37,484 nt of DNA from Cyclobacteriaceae bacterium (lineage in GTDB: Bacteria; Bacteroidota; Bacteroidia; Cytophagales; Cyclobacteriaceae), in assembly GCA_026989535.1 (NCBI GenBank), contig JALSJD010000246.1, positions 1 through 37,484 of the forward strand. Direction: 5' to 3'. Of the stretch, positions 1-9,437 are shown in pieces (position 1 is the stretch's first letter; every line of letters begins with the position of its first letter). Under the pieces are notes generated by a model that saw only the letters and a program-made list of their open reading frames with translations, was not told the DNA's origin and searched no databases. The position numbers were made by a program, and so were the translations under genes.

Positions 1-1017
1 GGTAACGACCCCACTTTTGCGCTTACCAAAGGAGACCAAATAGAAGATTTAATGATTCGGTATAATGAATTAGGCGAATTTAATGGTTCTATATTAATAG
101 TTGATAAAGGAGAGGTGATTTATGAAAATACCTTAGGTTTTGCAAATTTTGAAACGGGAGAACCCTTGGATGGTGAAATGCCTTTTTACCTAGCATCGCT
201 GGCAAAACAATTTACCGCTATGGGTATTATGATGTTGGTGGAAGAAAAAAAAATTAGCTATGAGGATAAAATAGGCCAATTTTTCCCGCTCATTCCTTCC
301 TTATACAAAAGTATTACGGTGCACCAGTTGCTTACGCATACATCGGGTGTAAAGGATTATTTTAAACTAAACGTGAAACCCGGCTTTACTAATAATGATG
401 TGTACAAAGCCCTTGTACATACTACTCAATTAAATTTTGAATCGGGACTCAAATACCAGTACAGCAATTCGGGCTATGTATTACTAGCCATTATTATTCA
501 AATTGCATCTGGGCAGTTTTACGAAGATTTTATGCAAGAACGAATATTTACCCCGTTGGAGATGACGCATTCTTATGTGCTTACAGAGCGGAAAAAGTAC
601 GATATTTTAGTAAAAGGATATACGGCCAAATTAAAGCCTAACGACTATACTTTATTTACGTATGGAGATGGCGGCATTTTTTCAACAGCTTCTGATTTAT
701 TAAAATGGCATTATGCTTTACAAAATAATACGTTAGTCTCGTCTCAATCATTGCTGGAGGCTTACACACCGGTGGAGCTTGCCAATGGGCAAAAGCGCAG
801 GTATGGCTATGGGTGGGAGATAGGTAATAATTTGTATGGAAAATTAGTATTTCATACCGGAGGGTTGGCGGGCTACCGAACGTATATTGAGCGGCAATTG
901 GGTGCTAAAAGTGTAATTATAATACTTACTAATACCAGCAACGAGCACATTCTTAAAATTAGGAATAAGCTAGTAAAAATACTTGATGAACGCCCTTTTA
1001 CACTGCCAAGCGATTAA
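1..1017 (+). CDS. serine hydrolase, class C beta-lactamase-like (5' end outside window)
   Basis: The frame is open from base 1, so the gene starts upstream of the window and the ATG at 52 is probably internal; 17 further codons precede it. Counting from that ATG, the three signature motifs of the beta-lactamase/transpeptidase-like fold are visible: SLAK (S49 nucleophile, K52), YSN in 'YQYSNSGY', and HTGG near the C-terminus. 'LLTHTSG' is also typical of the family. Such proteins act as periplasmic or surface esterases, D-amino-acid peptidases or amidases more often than as true beta-lactamases; substrate cannot be told. A signal peptide would lie in the missing N-terminus. It converges on the hybrid kinase gene, 14 bp away. 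Family call is firm, function open. Confidence 0.88.
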   Translation, partial: GNDPTFALTKGDQIEDLMIRYNELGEFNGSILIVDKGEVIYENTLGFANFETGEPLDGEMPFYLASLAKQFTAMGIMMLVEEKKISYEDKIGQFFPLIPSLYKSITVHQLLTHTSGVKDYFKLNVKPGFTNNDVYKALVHTTQLNFESGLKYQYSNSGYVLLAIIIQIASGQFYEDFMQERIFTPLEMTHSYVLTERKKYDILVKGYTAKLKPNDYTLFTYGDGGIFSTASDLLKWHYALQNNTLVSSQSLLEAYTPVELANGQKRRYGYGWEIGNNLYGKLVFHTGGLAGYRTYIERQLGAKSVIIILTNTSNEHILKIRNKLVKILDERPFTLPSD

Positions 1018-1031
1018 TAGAGGTGATTCCC

Positions 1032-2936
1032 TCACACTTTTTTTAATTCTTTAAGTGCCTGATTAATGGCTTTTGTTAGACAAGTAACCCGTTTGGGTAG
1101 GGTGTCAATGTTTTTTATAGCTCTGCCATCCGTTTCGATTGACTGCGTTAACTCAATAACTTGGTTAATGCCAAGCAAGGTTAAATTTGGTTTTAATTTA
1201 TGAGCCAAATCTCCTGTGGTAACCCACTCTTTTTTATCAATGGCTTCTTGCATATCTGCCATTAGTGAAGGTGTTTGATTAATAAATGCTTCGGTAATTT
1301 CTTGTATAAAGGCTTCATTTCCATCTGAAATAGACTTTAAGTAAGATAAATCAGAAAAAGGTGGCTTAAATTCGGGTATATCAGTATTTACATTTGTTGC
1401 TAGGTAGTATTTTGAAATAAGGCTATGAAGCTCATCGGGTATAAATGGTTTTGATATATAATCATTCATGCCAATATCTATATAATTTTCTTTTTCGCCT
1501 TTAATGGCATTGGCTGTAAAGGCAATTATTGGAATATTTTTTTTGGGGAGGGGAAAGCTTTTTCGAATAATTCTAGTCGCTTCTAACCCATCCATAACAG
1601 GCATATGTACATCCATTAAAATTAAATCATAAGCATTTTTTCTAAGCAATTCGAGCGCAATTTCTCCGTTTTCTGCTTCATCGCAAATGCAGTTCCATTT
1701 ACGTAAAATGGTAGATGCATATAAACGATTGATGTCGTTATCTTCGACCAAAAGCACTTTTAACCCATTGAATTTGGGAGTCTTTTGCTTTTTATTGGCT
1801 TCTACAATATCTCTTGGCTGATGTATTAAATCCATCTTGCTTCCAATTGTGTACGGAATAGAAAAGGAGAACGTGGTGCCAACATTAACTTTACTGGTAA
1901 CCGAAATAGAGCCCCCTTGCATTTCAACTAATTGCTTACTTATGGCAAGGCCAAGTCCGGTTCCTCCATACTTGCGCGTAATGCTTTCATCGGCTTGTTT
2001 AAAGGTGTCAAAAATATGTTCTAGCTTGTTTTGGCTAATGCCTATGCCCGTATCTTCAACTTCAAATTTAGCAGTAGCCATTGTTTCGGACTTTTTAGAA
2101 CACGAAAACGAAACCTTAATTTCGCCTTCGCTGGTAAACTTAATGGCATTATTAATTAGGTTAATTAAAATTTGGCTAAGTCGCACGGGGTCACCGAGCA
2201 AAATAGTTGCTTTGCCAGCTTTGCGATTATAGCGGATGGTTAGTTTTTTTTCGGATGCCTGAAGCTCTAACGAATTAATAACAGACTTTACCTGGTAGTC
2301 AACATCAAAGCCAATGCACTCCAGCGATACTTTCCCAGATTCTATTACTGAATAATCGAGTATGTCGTTTATAATTACTTTTAAATTATCGGCCGAGTGC
2401 TTTATCGCATTTAAATATTTGGCCTGCTCTTTCGATTGCATAGTATTGGTTAAAAGGTTAACCATTCCTGCTATACCGTTTACTGGTGTTCTTATTTCGT
2501 GGCTCATATTAGCCAAAAATTGTTCTTTGGTTTTTTGAGCCTTTATTAACTCCTCTTGGTCTTTTTTTCGGCCAGAAATATCCCTGCAATCTAAAATTAA
2601 GGCATCTATGCCATCTTTATGTTTTAAATTAATGGAGTTAAACTCTAAATATTTATAGGTCCCATCTTGGCATAAAAACATAAATTCGATGTTGGAGTTA
2701 TAGGGTAAATGGGTGCTTTCTTTAAATGCTTTTTTTATGCTTTTTAAAAGCTTGGGGTGAATAAAATCGAAAAAACACTTTCCAAATAAGGAATTATACC
2801 CGATGGTATGCTTTACTGAAGGATTATGATAAACGATATTGGCATTATAATCAACAATAAAGATTATGTCAGACCCATCTTCTACAACGGTTTTGTAAAA
2901 TTTTTCTTCTGCTAAATACTTAGATAGCTCCTTCAT
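1032..2936 (-). CDS. hybrid sensor histidine kinase (PAS-HisKA-HATPase-REC-HPt)
   Basis: A 634-residue protein without evident membrane segments, so probably cytoplasmic. Order of domains: PAS (about 12-125), DHp helix with phospho-acceptor H146 in 'MSHEIRTPVNG', ATPase domain with N-box 'LINLINNAIKFT' (258-268) and G-boxes 'VEDTGIGI' and 'GGTGLGLAI' (about 293-332), receiver domain with D442 in 'LILMDVHMPVMDG', and a C-terminal HPt domain with H579 in 'DLAHKLKP'. All steps of a His-Asp-His relay are thus in one chain, and the final acceptor is likely the receiver of the sigma54-type regulator encoded just upstream in transcription; the two genes overlap by 17 nt, which implies translational coupling. 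The input signal is unknown; the PAS domain may sense ligand or redox state. Confidence 0.93.
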   Translation of the reverse strand: MKELSKYLAEEKFYKTVVEDGSDIIFIVDYNANIVYHNPSVKHTIGYNSLFGKCFFDFIHPKLLKSIKKAFKESTHLPYNSNIEFMFLCQDGTYKYLEFNSINLKHKDGIDALILDCRDISGRKKDQEELIKAQKTKEQFLANMSHEIRTPVNGIAGMVNLLTNTMQSKEQAKYLNAIKHSADNLKVIINDILDYSVIESGKVSLECIGFDVDYQVKSVINSLELQASEKKLTIRYNRKAGKATILLGDPVRLSQILINLINNAIKFTSEGEIKVSFSCSKKSETMATAKFEVEDTGIGISQNKLEHIFDTFKQADESITRKYGGTGLGLAISKQLVEMQGGSISVTSKVNVGTTFSFSIPYTIGSKMDLIHQPRDIVEANKKQKTPKFNGLKVLLVEDNDINRLYASTILRKWNCICDEAENGEIALELLRKNAYDLILMDVHMPVMDGLEATRIIRKSFPLPKKNIPIIAFTANAIKGEKENYIDIGMNDYISKPFIPDELHSLISKYYLATNVNTDIPEFKPPFSDLSYLKSISDGNEAFIQEITEAFINQTPSLMADMQEAIDKKEWVTTGDLAHKLKPNLTLLGINQVIELTQSIETDGRAIKNIDTLPKRVTCLTKAINQALKELKKV

Positions 2937-4284
2937 TGCTGTCGTTTTTCAAATGTCGATAAATAGTGGACTTTCCGATGTTTAAAACACGTGCAACTTT
3001 AAGCACGTTATTGTCGAACTTATCCATAAAATGATTAATGATTCTATGTTCGTATTCTTTTAAAGTAAGCTCTTCAAACATTAATTTCCCATCTTCCTTA
3101 ATAGCTTTAAATGAAATATCTTCCCCCGAAATTTCTTCCCCGGAACCCATCACTGCTGCAAGCTCAATAATAGATTTTAGCTCTCTAACATTGCCTGGGT
3201 ACGGATAAGTTAAAAGTTTTTCTTTGGCTTCTTTGCTAATGGAGTAGCAACTCAAGTCATTTTCTGTGCAAAAGTCGTTGAGCATTTTATTGGCTATAAT
3301 AATAATGTCTTTGCCTCTGTCTCTTAAGGGGGGCATTTCAATGGGTAAACCTAAAAGTCTGTAATATAAATCTTCTCTAAAATTACCTTCGCTTACTTCT
3401 TGCGCTAAATCTTTATGGGTAGCTACAATTATTCTTGGGTTAATTTTTATTACTTCGTTTCCACCAATCCTTGTTACTTCTTTTTCTTGCAATACCCTTA
3501 ATAATTTAGCTTGTAGATTGATGTCCATTTCGCCAATTTCGTCTAAAAATAAAGTGCCATTATCCGCATCTTCAAATTTTCCAATTCTTCGGGTTACAGC
3601 TCCTGTAAATGCACCCTTTTCATAACCAAATAGCTCACTTTCCAATAAATCTTTTGGAATGGCCGCAATATTAACAGCTACAAATTTGCCTTTATTTTTG
3701 GCGGAGTTATAATGTATTGCTTTGGCAGCCAACTCTTTTCCGGTACCTGTTTCTCCGGTAATGGATACAGTTATATTGGTTTTTATGGCTTTGCTCAATA
3801 ATTCAAATGTTTTTTTTATGGCAGGGCTAGAGCCTATAATGCTCGATTCAAAATCGTATTTTACACTAATTTCTTTTTTTAAATTGGTTATTTCTTGTAC
3901 TAGATTAACGTTTTTGAGTGCGTTATTAAGGCTGTTTAAAAGTCGGTCTTTGGTTTCTTCATCCTTGGTAATATAATCGTAAGCTCCTTGCTTGAGCAAG
4001 TTTACTGCGGTTGAAATATTTTCTTGTCCCGAAATAATGATGACATGGATATTGGGGTCTGTGGCTTTTATTCTTCTTAAAATTTCTTCGCCCGAGAGGT
4101 CTGGCAGCGAATAATCAAGGGTGATTATTTTAGGAGATGTATGAAGCTGAGCCAAACAATCTTTTCCATTTTTAAATAGTTCAACTTCAAAGTCAGGATT
4201 TAATTCGAGTACATATTTTAAAAATTTACTATAAACGGGGTCGTCTTCAACGGCAAAAATTTTAATAGTATTTGTCTTGGGCAT
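2920..4284 (-). CDS. sigma54-dependent response regulator, NtrC/AtoC type
   Basis: A 454-residue protein with the classic three-part layout. A receiver domain (1-120) has acidic pocket 'VEDD' and phospho-acceptor D57 in 'LDYSLPDLSG'. A central AAA+ domain has Walker A 'GETGTGKE' (177-184), the sigma54-contact loop GAFTGA (224-229) and Walker B 'LFLDEIGEMD' (245-254). The C-terminus carries a Fis-type helix-turn-helix in 'ARVLNIGKSTIYRHLK'. It should activate sigma54 promoters after phosphorylation. It is first in a two-gene operon with the hybrid kinase, which it overlaps by 17 nt. The GAFTGA loop is intact, so true sigma54 dependence is expected. Target genes cannot be read from this window. 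Confidence 0.93.
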   Translation of the reverse strand: MPKTNTIKIFAVEDDPVYSKFLKYVLELNPDFEVELFKNGKDCLAQLHTSPKIITLDYSLPDLSGEEILRRIKATDPNIHVIIISGQENISTAVNLLKQGAYDYITKDEETKDRLLNSLNNALKNVNLVQEITNLKKEISVKYDFESSIIGSSPAIKKTFELLSKAIKTNITVSITGETGTGKELAAKAIHYNSAKNKGKFVAVNIAAIPKDLLESELFGYEKGAFTGAVTRRIGKFEDADNGTLFLDEIGEMDINLQAKLLRVLQEKEVTRIGGNEVIKINPRIIVATHKDLAQEVSEGNFREDLYYRLLGLPIEMPPLRDRGKDIIIIANKMLNDFCTENDLSCYSISKEAKEKLLTYPYPGNVRELKSIIELAAVMGSGEEISGEDISFKAIKEDGKLMFEELTLKEYEHRIINHFMDKFDNNVLKVARVLNIGKSTIYRHLKNDSNEGAI

Positions 4285-4496
4285 AGTAGATGTTTTTAAT
4301 CCTTTTAAATTGAAAATGGCAATATTTACAGAAAATTAGAATTTGTATATGGTAAAAACAAATGCACGGGTAAGTTCTGTTAACTTTTGCATTTAAAAAA
4401 AGGCTTTTTTTGCCAATAAACCTTTTAAAAAATTGGTGTAAAGAGATGTAATTTTAAATTTGCTAATTAACTTCGTGCTTTAATCTAGCTAATATT

Positions 4497-4964
4497 ATGA
4501 TTCAAGAATTCGAACATTTATCTCAAACTGAAAGAGAACTTATGTTTTCATTACCTGTTTACGTGGCGGTACTTATAGCAGGTGCTGATGGTGATATTGA
4601 TAACCGGGAAGTGAACAAAGCTAATAATTTGGCAAATGATAAATTAAGGAATGCTCGTAAAGATTTAATTGCCTATTATGCAGAAGCAAACGAAAGTTTT
4701 GAGGATAAACTTAAAATGGCGATTGCGAACCTTCCTTCGGGTACAGCCGAACGACAAAAACTATTGGTTGAAAAATTAAAGAGCGCCAATGAAATTTTTG
4801 ATAAATTGCCTAAAAAATATGCAGTGGCACTATATGCCAGTCTTAAAGAAACGGCTAAAAAAATAGCGGAATCATCTGGTGGTGTTTTTGGTTATATGTC
4901 TATCGACTTTGAAGAATCGAAGTTAATTGAGCTTAAAATGATTAAAGATCCCTCACGGAAATAA
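4497..4964 (+). CDS. small TerB-like hypothetical protein
   Basis: A 155-residue soluble, mostly helical protein with no signal peptide. The stretch 'VLIAGADGDIDNREVNKA' near residue 26 looks like the acidic metal-binding helix pair of TerB/DjlA-N type domains, where an Ala-Asp-Gly-x-Ile/Val-x-x-x-Glu pattern is usual. A second helical half follows with 'FDKLPKKYAVALYASLKETAKKIAESSGG'-like composition and ends in a charged tail. A 7/8 match to the TAnnTTTG promoter box (TAACTTCG) lies at 4468-4475. It stands alone between a divergent regulator gene and a convergent phosphodiesterase gene 4 bp away. The TerB link is by motif appearance only; function unknown. Confidence 0.75.
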   Translation: MIQEFEHLSQTERELMFSLPVYVAVLIAGADGDIDNREVNKANNLANDKLRNARKDLIAYYAEANESFEDKLKMAIANLPSGTAERQKLLVEKLKSANEIFDKLPKKYAVALYASLKETAKKIAESSGGVFGYMSIDFEESKLIELKMIKDPSRK

Positions 4965-4968
4965 TTGC

Positions 4969-6231
4969 CTATTTTAAAATGGGCGAAAGTACTTTTATTT
5001 TACCATCAATCGAATCTTGTTTATAAGTTAACCCGAGTATTTCAGCTACCAAAGGATACACGTGTATATTTTCAAAAGGAGGCAAGTTATCAACTTTTTT
5101 AAATGCAGGGCCTTTCGCATAAAAAATAGCGCCCATTTCTGGTGTAAATTTAGGGTCGTATCCATGGGTGCTAGTACCCTTAGCATAAGGCTCTGATCTA
5201 CGGCCAAATGTAAACGGTGCCTTAGGCATAATTATAAGATCTCCAATGCGGTCTTGCGCTGCATCGTAATGGTACCAAGCGGGCAAATTATTTTTAAGGT
5301 AAACCTTATACCGTGTAGTGTCGGTAATTAATTTTTGGTATATCGAATCTAGTTGATTTTTATTGCTAGCGTAAACCATGGCAGGAAAGCTAGTCGTAAA
5401 TTTTACATTATGTGGAAGCAACTCCTCCAAATAAATAACGTCTTTTCTGTTAACTTCCATCATACCATGATCAGAAACCACGATTATATTAACGGGTAAG
5501 TTTAGCTGATTAACTTTTGAAATAAGCTGCCCAATAGTTCGGTCAATTTCGTTTACTCCTTCTGAAATTTCGTTTGAATTGGGTCCAAATTTATGCCCTA
5601 AATCGTCTGTAATCGAAAAATAAACGGTAATAAAATGTGGCCTGCTTTCCTCGGGTAATTGTAACCATGTAATGGCTTGGTTAACCCTATCGGCATGGCT
5701 AATGCTACCATCGTATTTGTAATAATAAGTGGGGTATTTGTTTTTTATGGGAGCCTCGCTGCCTACCCAAAACATACTGGCACTTACCATTTTTTGCTGG
5801 CTAGCCAATACCCATAGAGGCGTTCCATTATAAAAATTAGGATTTTCAACTATTTCTCTATTGCTGATGCTATAGGTTAGGTCGAGGTTTCTATCGTAAA
5901 ACTCGTTGGATACCAACCCATTATGACCTGGGTATAAGCCACTTGCAATGGCATAATGGTTAGGAAAAGTTTTTGAGGGGAAGGTCGGAATCATTTTTTC
6001 GGCCTTTACATCAAAATTAAGCAGGTTGGCAGCACCATAACGCTCGGCATAATCATACCTAAACCCATCTAACGAAATTAAGATTACATAAGGCTTCTCT
6101 AGTTGTTTGGTACTATTAACAAGTGTGCCTTTAATTTCTTTAGCTGCTGTTTCGACCGAAACTTGCGTATTAATAAGTGTATTTTGTTTACACCCAACTA
6201 TAATTAACAAAAAAAATAAGAGGTATTTCAT
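4969..6231 (-). CDS. NPP-type alkaline phosphatase superfamily phosphodiesterase, lipoprotein
   Basis: A 420-residue exported lipoprotein: the N-terminus is a short hydrophobic signal ending in a lipobox with Cys14 ('LLIIVGC'). It has the nucleotide pyrophosphatase/phosphodiesterase set of two-metal ligands and nucleophile: D54 in 'ISLDGFRYDY', nucleophile T87 in 'SKTFPNHYAI', D208/D209 and H212 in 'ITDDLGHKFGP', D253-H254 in 'VVSDHGMM', and H355 in 'STHGYDP'. Enzymes of this family cut phosphodiester or pyrophosphate bonds of nucleotides or lipids outside the cytoplasm; bacterial members are often nucleotide pyrophosphatases that feed phosphate scavenging. The length is usual for bacterial NPPs. 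No metabolic partner gene is adjacent. Confidence 0.9.
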   Translation of the reverse strand: MKYLLFFLLIIVGCKQNTLINTQVSVETAAKEIKGTLVNSTKQLEKPYVILISLDGFRYDYAERYGAANLLNFDVKAEKMIPTFPSKTFPNHYAIASGLYPGHNGLVSNEFYDRNLDLTYSISNREIVENPNFYNGTPLWVLASQQKMVSASMFWVGSEAPIKNKYPTYYYKYDGSISHADRVNQAITWLQLPEESRPHFITVYFSITDDLGHKFGPNSNEISEGVNEIDRTIGQLISKVNQLNLPVNIIVVSDHGMMEVNRKDVIYLEELLPHNVKFTTSFPAMVYASNKNQLDSIYQKLITDTTRYKVYLKNNLPAWYHYDAAQDRIGDLIIMPKAPFTFGRRSEPYAKGTSTHGYDPKFTPEMGAIFYAKGPAFKKVDNLPPFENIHVYPLVAEILGLTYKQDSIDGKIKVLSPILK

Positions 6232-6682
6232 AGCAGAGAAAGTTGGTAAGTATAATACTAAAGTGATATTTTTCTGGTTCTAGCACTTAATTGCAATAGC
6301 ATTTCCCATGCCTTGCAGACCATAGTTGCCAGGTTAAAAAAAACTCCTAGCTATAATCAAGCGCATTATTGGTTAAGGTGCAGAACTCGGTTAAAATTCT
6401 TACTATTTTTTTGTTTTTATATTCTATTTTAATAAAATAAAAGGGCAGTGTTTTTGTATTGCAATCGCCTTTTTTGTGACCCAAAGGTACAGGTTATAAA
6501 GGAGAAAAAAGACTCAAAATACAGGAGTACGGCTAAAAATACAACTATTTTAATTTTAGAATCCTCAAAGCTTATGGATAAGAAATTCATCGAAAAACTG
6601 GCACGTAAAACCAAGTTTATTTAGCGTGAATGCAAATTAGATGCGTTCTCTTTTCTTAACGAAACCTATTGCATAAAGCGAG
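6232..6682. other. gene-poor spacer between the phosphodiesterase gene and priA
   Basis: About 450 bp without an intact gene. Bases 6232-6570 are AT-rich and show only weak short repeats. The right-hand part reads as the start of a decayed transposase (separate entry). A 61-codon open frame on the minus strand is its antisense shadow and is not believed to be a gene. Confidence 0.6.
6574..6681 (+). pseudogene. possible IS4-like transposase N-terminal remnant
   Basis: From the ATG at 6574 the frame reads MDKKFIEKLARKTKFI, then a TAG at 6622-6624, then RECKLDAFSFLNETYCIKR. The string 'LARKTKFI-x-RECKLDAFSFL' resembles the start of IS4-superfamily transposases, where a Leu-Ala-x-x-Thr-x-Phe-Ile/Val-x-Arg-x-x-Lys-Leu-x-x-x-x-Phe-Leu pattern is common; TAG would be one change from CAG (Gln), which fits that position. 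The frame ends against the 3' end of priA, so nearly all of the transposase is gone. No terminal inverted repeat was found. The call rests on motif memory only. Confidence 0.35.
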
Positions 6683-9190
6683 TTAAACAGGGTCAACATT
6701 AAAAAGTACCTGCACCCCTTTAAAGTTTTTGGTAAGAATAATTTGTTGTGCACTTTTCCAAATGTTAATTTTAACGTTGTTTAAATTGGGTTCTTTTCTA
6801 CTTATTTTAATGAGCACCTCCTGTAAATATTTATTTCTTAGTTTAGAAATTGCTGGCTGCACGGGCCCATAGACCATTTGATTGGGAATGTTTTCCTTCA
6901 GTTGTTCGACCAATACTCTTGCGGCATTAGCAGTTATTGGTTCGTCTCTATGCCTTATTATTAGTTTAATTATTCGTACAAATGGAGGGTATTTAAATAA
7001 TTTCCGTTCTTCAATTTCAGTGGTATAAAAGGCCTCATAATCTTGGCTGATAATGTACTTTACTAAGTTTTGAGCAGGGTTCATTGTTTGAATAATAACT
7101 TCACCTTGGGTCTTGCGCCTACCTGCACGACCTGCTACCTGAGTGGCCAAATTATAAGTTCTTTCTGCCGATCTAAAATCAGGAAAGTGAATCATTCGGT
7201 CAATATCAAATATGCCAACAAGCTGCACATTTTCAAAATCAAGCCCTTTGGCTACCATTTGCGTACCCACTAAAATATCTATTTGCTTGTTCGAAAAATC
7301 TTCAATCAATTTATCAAAGCTATACTTTCCTTTGGTGGTATCCTGATCCATGCGAGCCACCTTTTTGTGCGGAAAAAGCAGTTGCAAACTTTCTTCCAGT
7401 TGCTCAGTGCCATAATTATTAGTTTTAATATCTGTTGAGCTACATTCGTTACAGGCTGTGGGCACCAGTTCTGTATGGCCACAATAATGGCATTTGAGCT
7501 CATTTTTGTACATGTGGTAGGTTAGGCTTACATCGCAATGATGGCAATGGGGTGTCCACCCACATACAGTGCAATTCATATATGGGGCATAACCTCTCCT
7601 GTTCTGAAAAATGATTACTTGCTTATTAGCTGCCAACGTATGTTCTATTGCTTCAAATAGCTGGCTCGAAATATAGCCTTTCATCGTTTTTTTCTTTTTT
7701 TCCTTTGCAATGTTGGCTGTGCTAATGTTGGGTAAAATCGATTCTCCAAACCGCTCGGTAAGCGAAACCAATCCATACTTGCCTTGTTGGGTTAGGTAAA
7801 AGGATTCTACCGAGGGTGTGCCAGAACCCATAAGCACTTTGGCATGGTGAATATATGCCAGCATTAAAGCAGCATCGCGTGCATGATACCTGGGGGCAGG
7901 ATCCATTTGCTTATAGCTTGGCTCGTGCTCTTCATCAATAATAATTAGGCCTAAATTATCAAAGGGCAAAAAGAGGGAAGATCTAACACCAATCACAAAA
8001 TCATAACGCCCTTGCTTAACTCCTTGCCAAACTTCAACCCGTTCGTTATCAGAAAACCGGGAATGATAAACGCCCACTTTACTACCCAATATTTTTTTGA
8101 GGCGAATCACTAATTGGGTTGTTAGGGCTATTTCGGGTACCAAAAAGAGTACTTGCTCTCCGCTTGCAAGCACTTGTTTGATGAGTTCAATGTAAATTTC
8201 GGTTTTTCCACTGCCAGTAATTCCGTGGAGGTAAACCGTTTGTTTTTGTTCAAACTCACTATAAATTGCTGAGAGGGCTTCTTCCTGTAGTTTAGATAGT
8301 GGTAAAGAATCTTCGGTTTGTAAATGCGCATCAAACCTTGATTCAATCACTTCAAACGTTTCAAAAATGCCATTTTTTTCGAGTGTTTTTAAGGAGGAAG
8401 CCGAACAGCCCTCTGCAAGTAATGTTTGCTTTTTTATCCCACGGGTGTTTAATGATTTGTTTTCGAGTACGGGCAGTAATTTAAGATATGCGAGAAGGGC
8501 ATTTTGTTGTTTTTCCTTTTTCGAGAGCCAACCAAAAACCTGCTGCAGTTCAGTGTCCGTTTCTAAAAGACCTTGTTTTAACCTAATAAATATTGCTTTT
8601 TTGGGTGAATACCGCTCTTTGATTTTATCGAATAAAATAATGGCTTCTTTAGAAAGGAGGGATTTAATGGGTTTGCTTATGCTCTTTTTGCCAATAATAT
8701 GTTGTATTTCTTGGTAAGCAATGTACTCGTGGTTGCTTAAATAATCTATTATAATAAATTCGTCTGTAGCCAAATTATCCTTTGCAACAAAACTTGGGTT
8801 AAGTTGCACCAGCGACTCTGAGCTTACTTTTAACCCTGCTGGCAGGGCTACATTTAACACATCCCCAGGGTTGCCCATATAATAGGAGGCCATCCAGTCG
8901 GTAAACCGAAGCATGTGCCCATTAAAGGCAGGCGTGTCGTCTAACACATCAATAATTAACTTGGCTTCGTAGTTGGTTGGCGGTGTTTCTCCAATAGATT
9001 TTACGAGGCCGGTTAGTACATTGCGTTGCCCAAATGGTACAACTACTCTTTGGCCTTCGGCAATCATATCATTAAGGGCAAATGGCACTCTGTACGTAAA
9101 AAGTTTTGGTATGGGTACCGGAAGAATAACAGTTGCAAAATAGGTAGTTCTACTGCTTGCCTCAAATAAATTTTCTGTGGAATTTACCAT
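6683..9190 (-). CDS. priA: primosomal replication restart helicase PriA
   Basis: An 835-residue superfamily 2 DNA helicase that reloads the replisome at stalled forks. The N-terminal 3'-DNA-binding domain is seen in 'VILPVPIPKLFTYRVP' (21-36). Walker A is 'GITGSGKT' (323-330) and the DEEH box is at 419-422 ('IIDEEHEPSYKQ'). A zinc-binding insertion with eight cysteines follows (about 540-585, repeated CxxC pairs such as 'CTVCGW', 'CHHC', 'CHYC', 'CNEC'). Helicase motifs V-VI are in 'LVGTQMVAKGLDFENV' and 'QVAGRAGRRKTQGEV'. Length is usual for Bacteroidota PriA. It is transcribed alone on the minus strand, divergent from susC. Confidence 0.97.
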   Translation of the reverse strand: MVNSTENLFEASSRTTYFATVILPVPIPKLFTYRVPFALNDMIAEGQRVVVPFGQRNVLTGLVKSIGETPPTNYEAKLIIDVLDDTPAFNGHMLRFTDWMASYYMGNPGDVLNVALPAGLKVSSESLVQLNPSFVAKDNLATDEFIIIDYLSNHEYIAYQEIQHIIGKKSISKPIKSLLSKEAIILFDKIKERYSPKKAIFIRLKQGLLETDTELQQVFGWLSKKEKQQNALLAYLKLLPVLENKSLNTRGIKKQTLLAEGCSASSLKTLEKNGIFETFEVIESRFDAHLQTEDSLPLSKLQEEALSAIYSEFEQKQTVYLHGITGSGKTEIYIELIKQVLASGEQVLFLVPEIALTTQLVIRLKKILGSKVGVYHSRFSDNERVEVWQGVKQGRYDFVIGVRSSLFLPFDNLGLIIIDEEHEPSYKQMDPAPRYHARDAALMLAYIHHAKVLMGSGTPSVESFYLTQQGKYGLVSLTERFGESILPNISTANIAKEKKKKTMKGYISSQLFEAIEHTLAANKQVIIFQNRRGYAPYMNCTVCGWTPHCHHCDVSLTYHMYKNELKCHYCGHTELVPTACNECSSTDIKTNNYGTEQLEESLQLLFPHKKVARMDQDTTKGKYSFDKLIEDFSNKQIDILVGTQMVAKGLDFENVQLVGIFDIDRMIHFPDFRSAERTYNLATQVAGRAGRRKTQGEVIIQTMNPAQNLVKYIISQDYEAFYTTEIEERKLFKYPPFVRIIKLIIRHRDEPITANAARVLVEQLKENIPNQMVYGPVQPAISKLRNKYLQEVLIKISRKEPNLNNVKINIWKSAQQIILTKNFKGVQVLFNVDPV

Positions 9191-9386
9191 TAATCAAAGC
9201 TAGTACGAATTTAGTTTTAGCGCAAGCGATGCAAAGGTATGAACAGAGTTAGTAAAAGATTATTAATGGTGTCTACATTTTGTTGCTGAATGTTTGTCCC
9301 TACTGTTATTTTAGTAGTAGGTTAAATACATAAAAAATACGGCAAAAATAAGTGACATTAAATATATTATATTTAGTAAATATATC

Positions 9387-9394
9387 TAACTTTA
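9387..9394 (+). promoter_or_regulatory. candidate -7 box of the susC-susD promoter
   Basis: TAACTTTA matches 7 of 8 positions of the Bacteroidota -7 consensus TAnnTTTG and lies 43 bp before the susC start codon, in an otherwise very AT-rich 247-bp gap between the divergent priA and susC genes. No clear -33 TTG was found at the expected distance, so the call is tentative. Confidence 0.35.
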
Positions 9395-9437
9395 GAGTGT
9401 TGAAAAGTAAATTTATGTTCAATCTAAACAAAAAAGC

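Noticed and set aside
6429-6614. 61-codon open frame on the minus strand
   Set aside because: Low-complexity, Phe-rich translation with no family resemblance; it is antisense to the better-supported transposase-like frame.
8367-8717. 116-codon open frame on the plus strand inside priA
   Set aside because: Fully antisense to the well-conserved priA coding sequence; translation is Ser/Phe/Cys-rich, as expected of a shadow.
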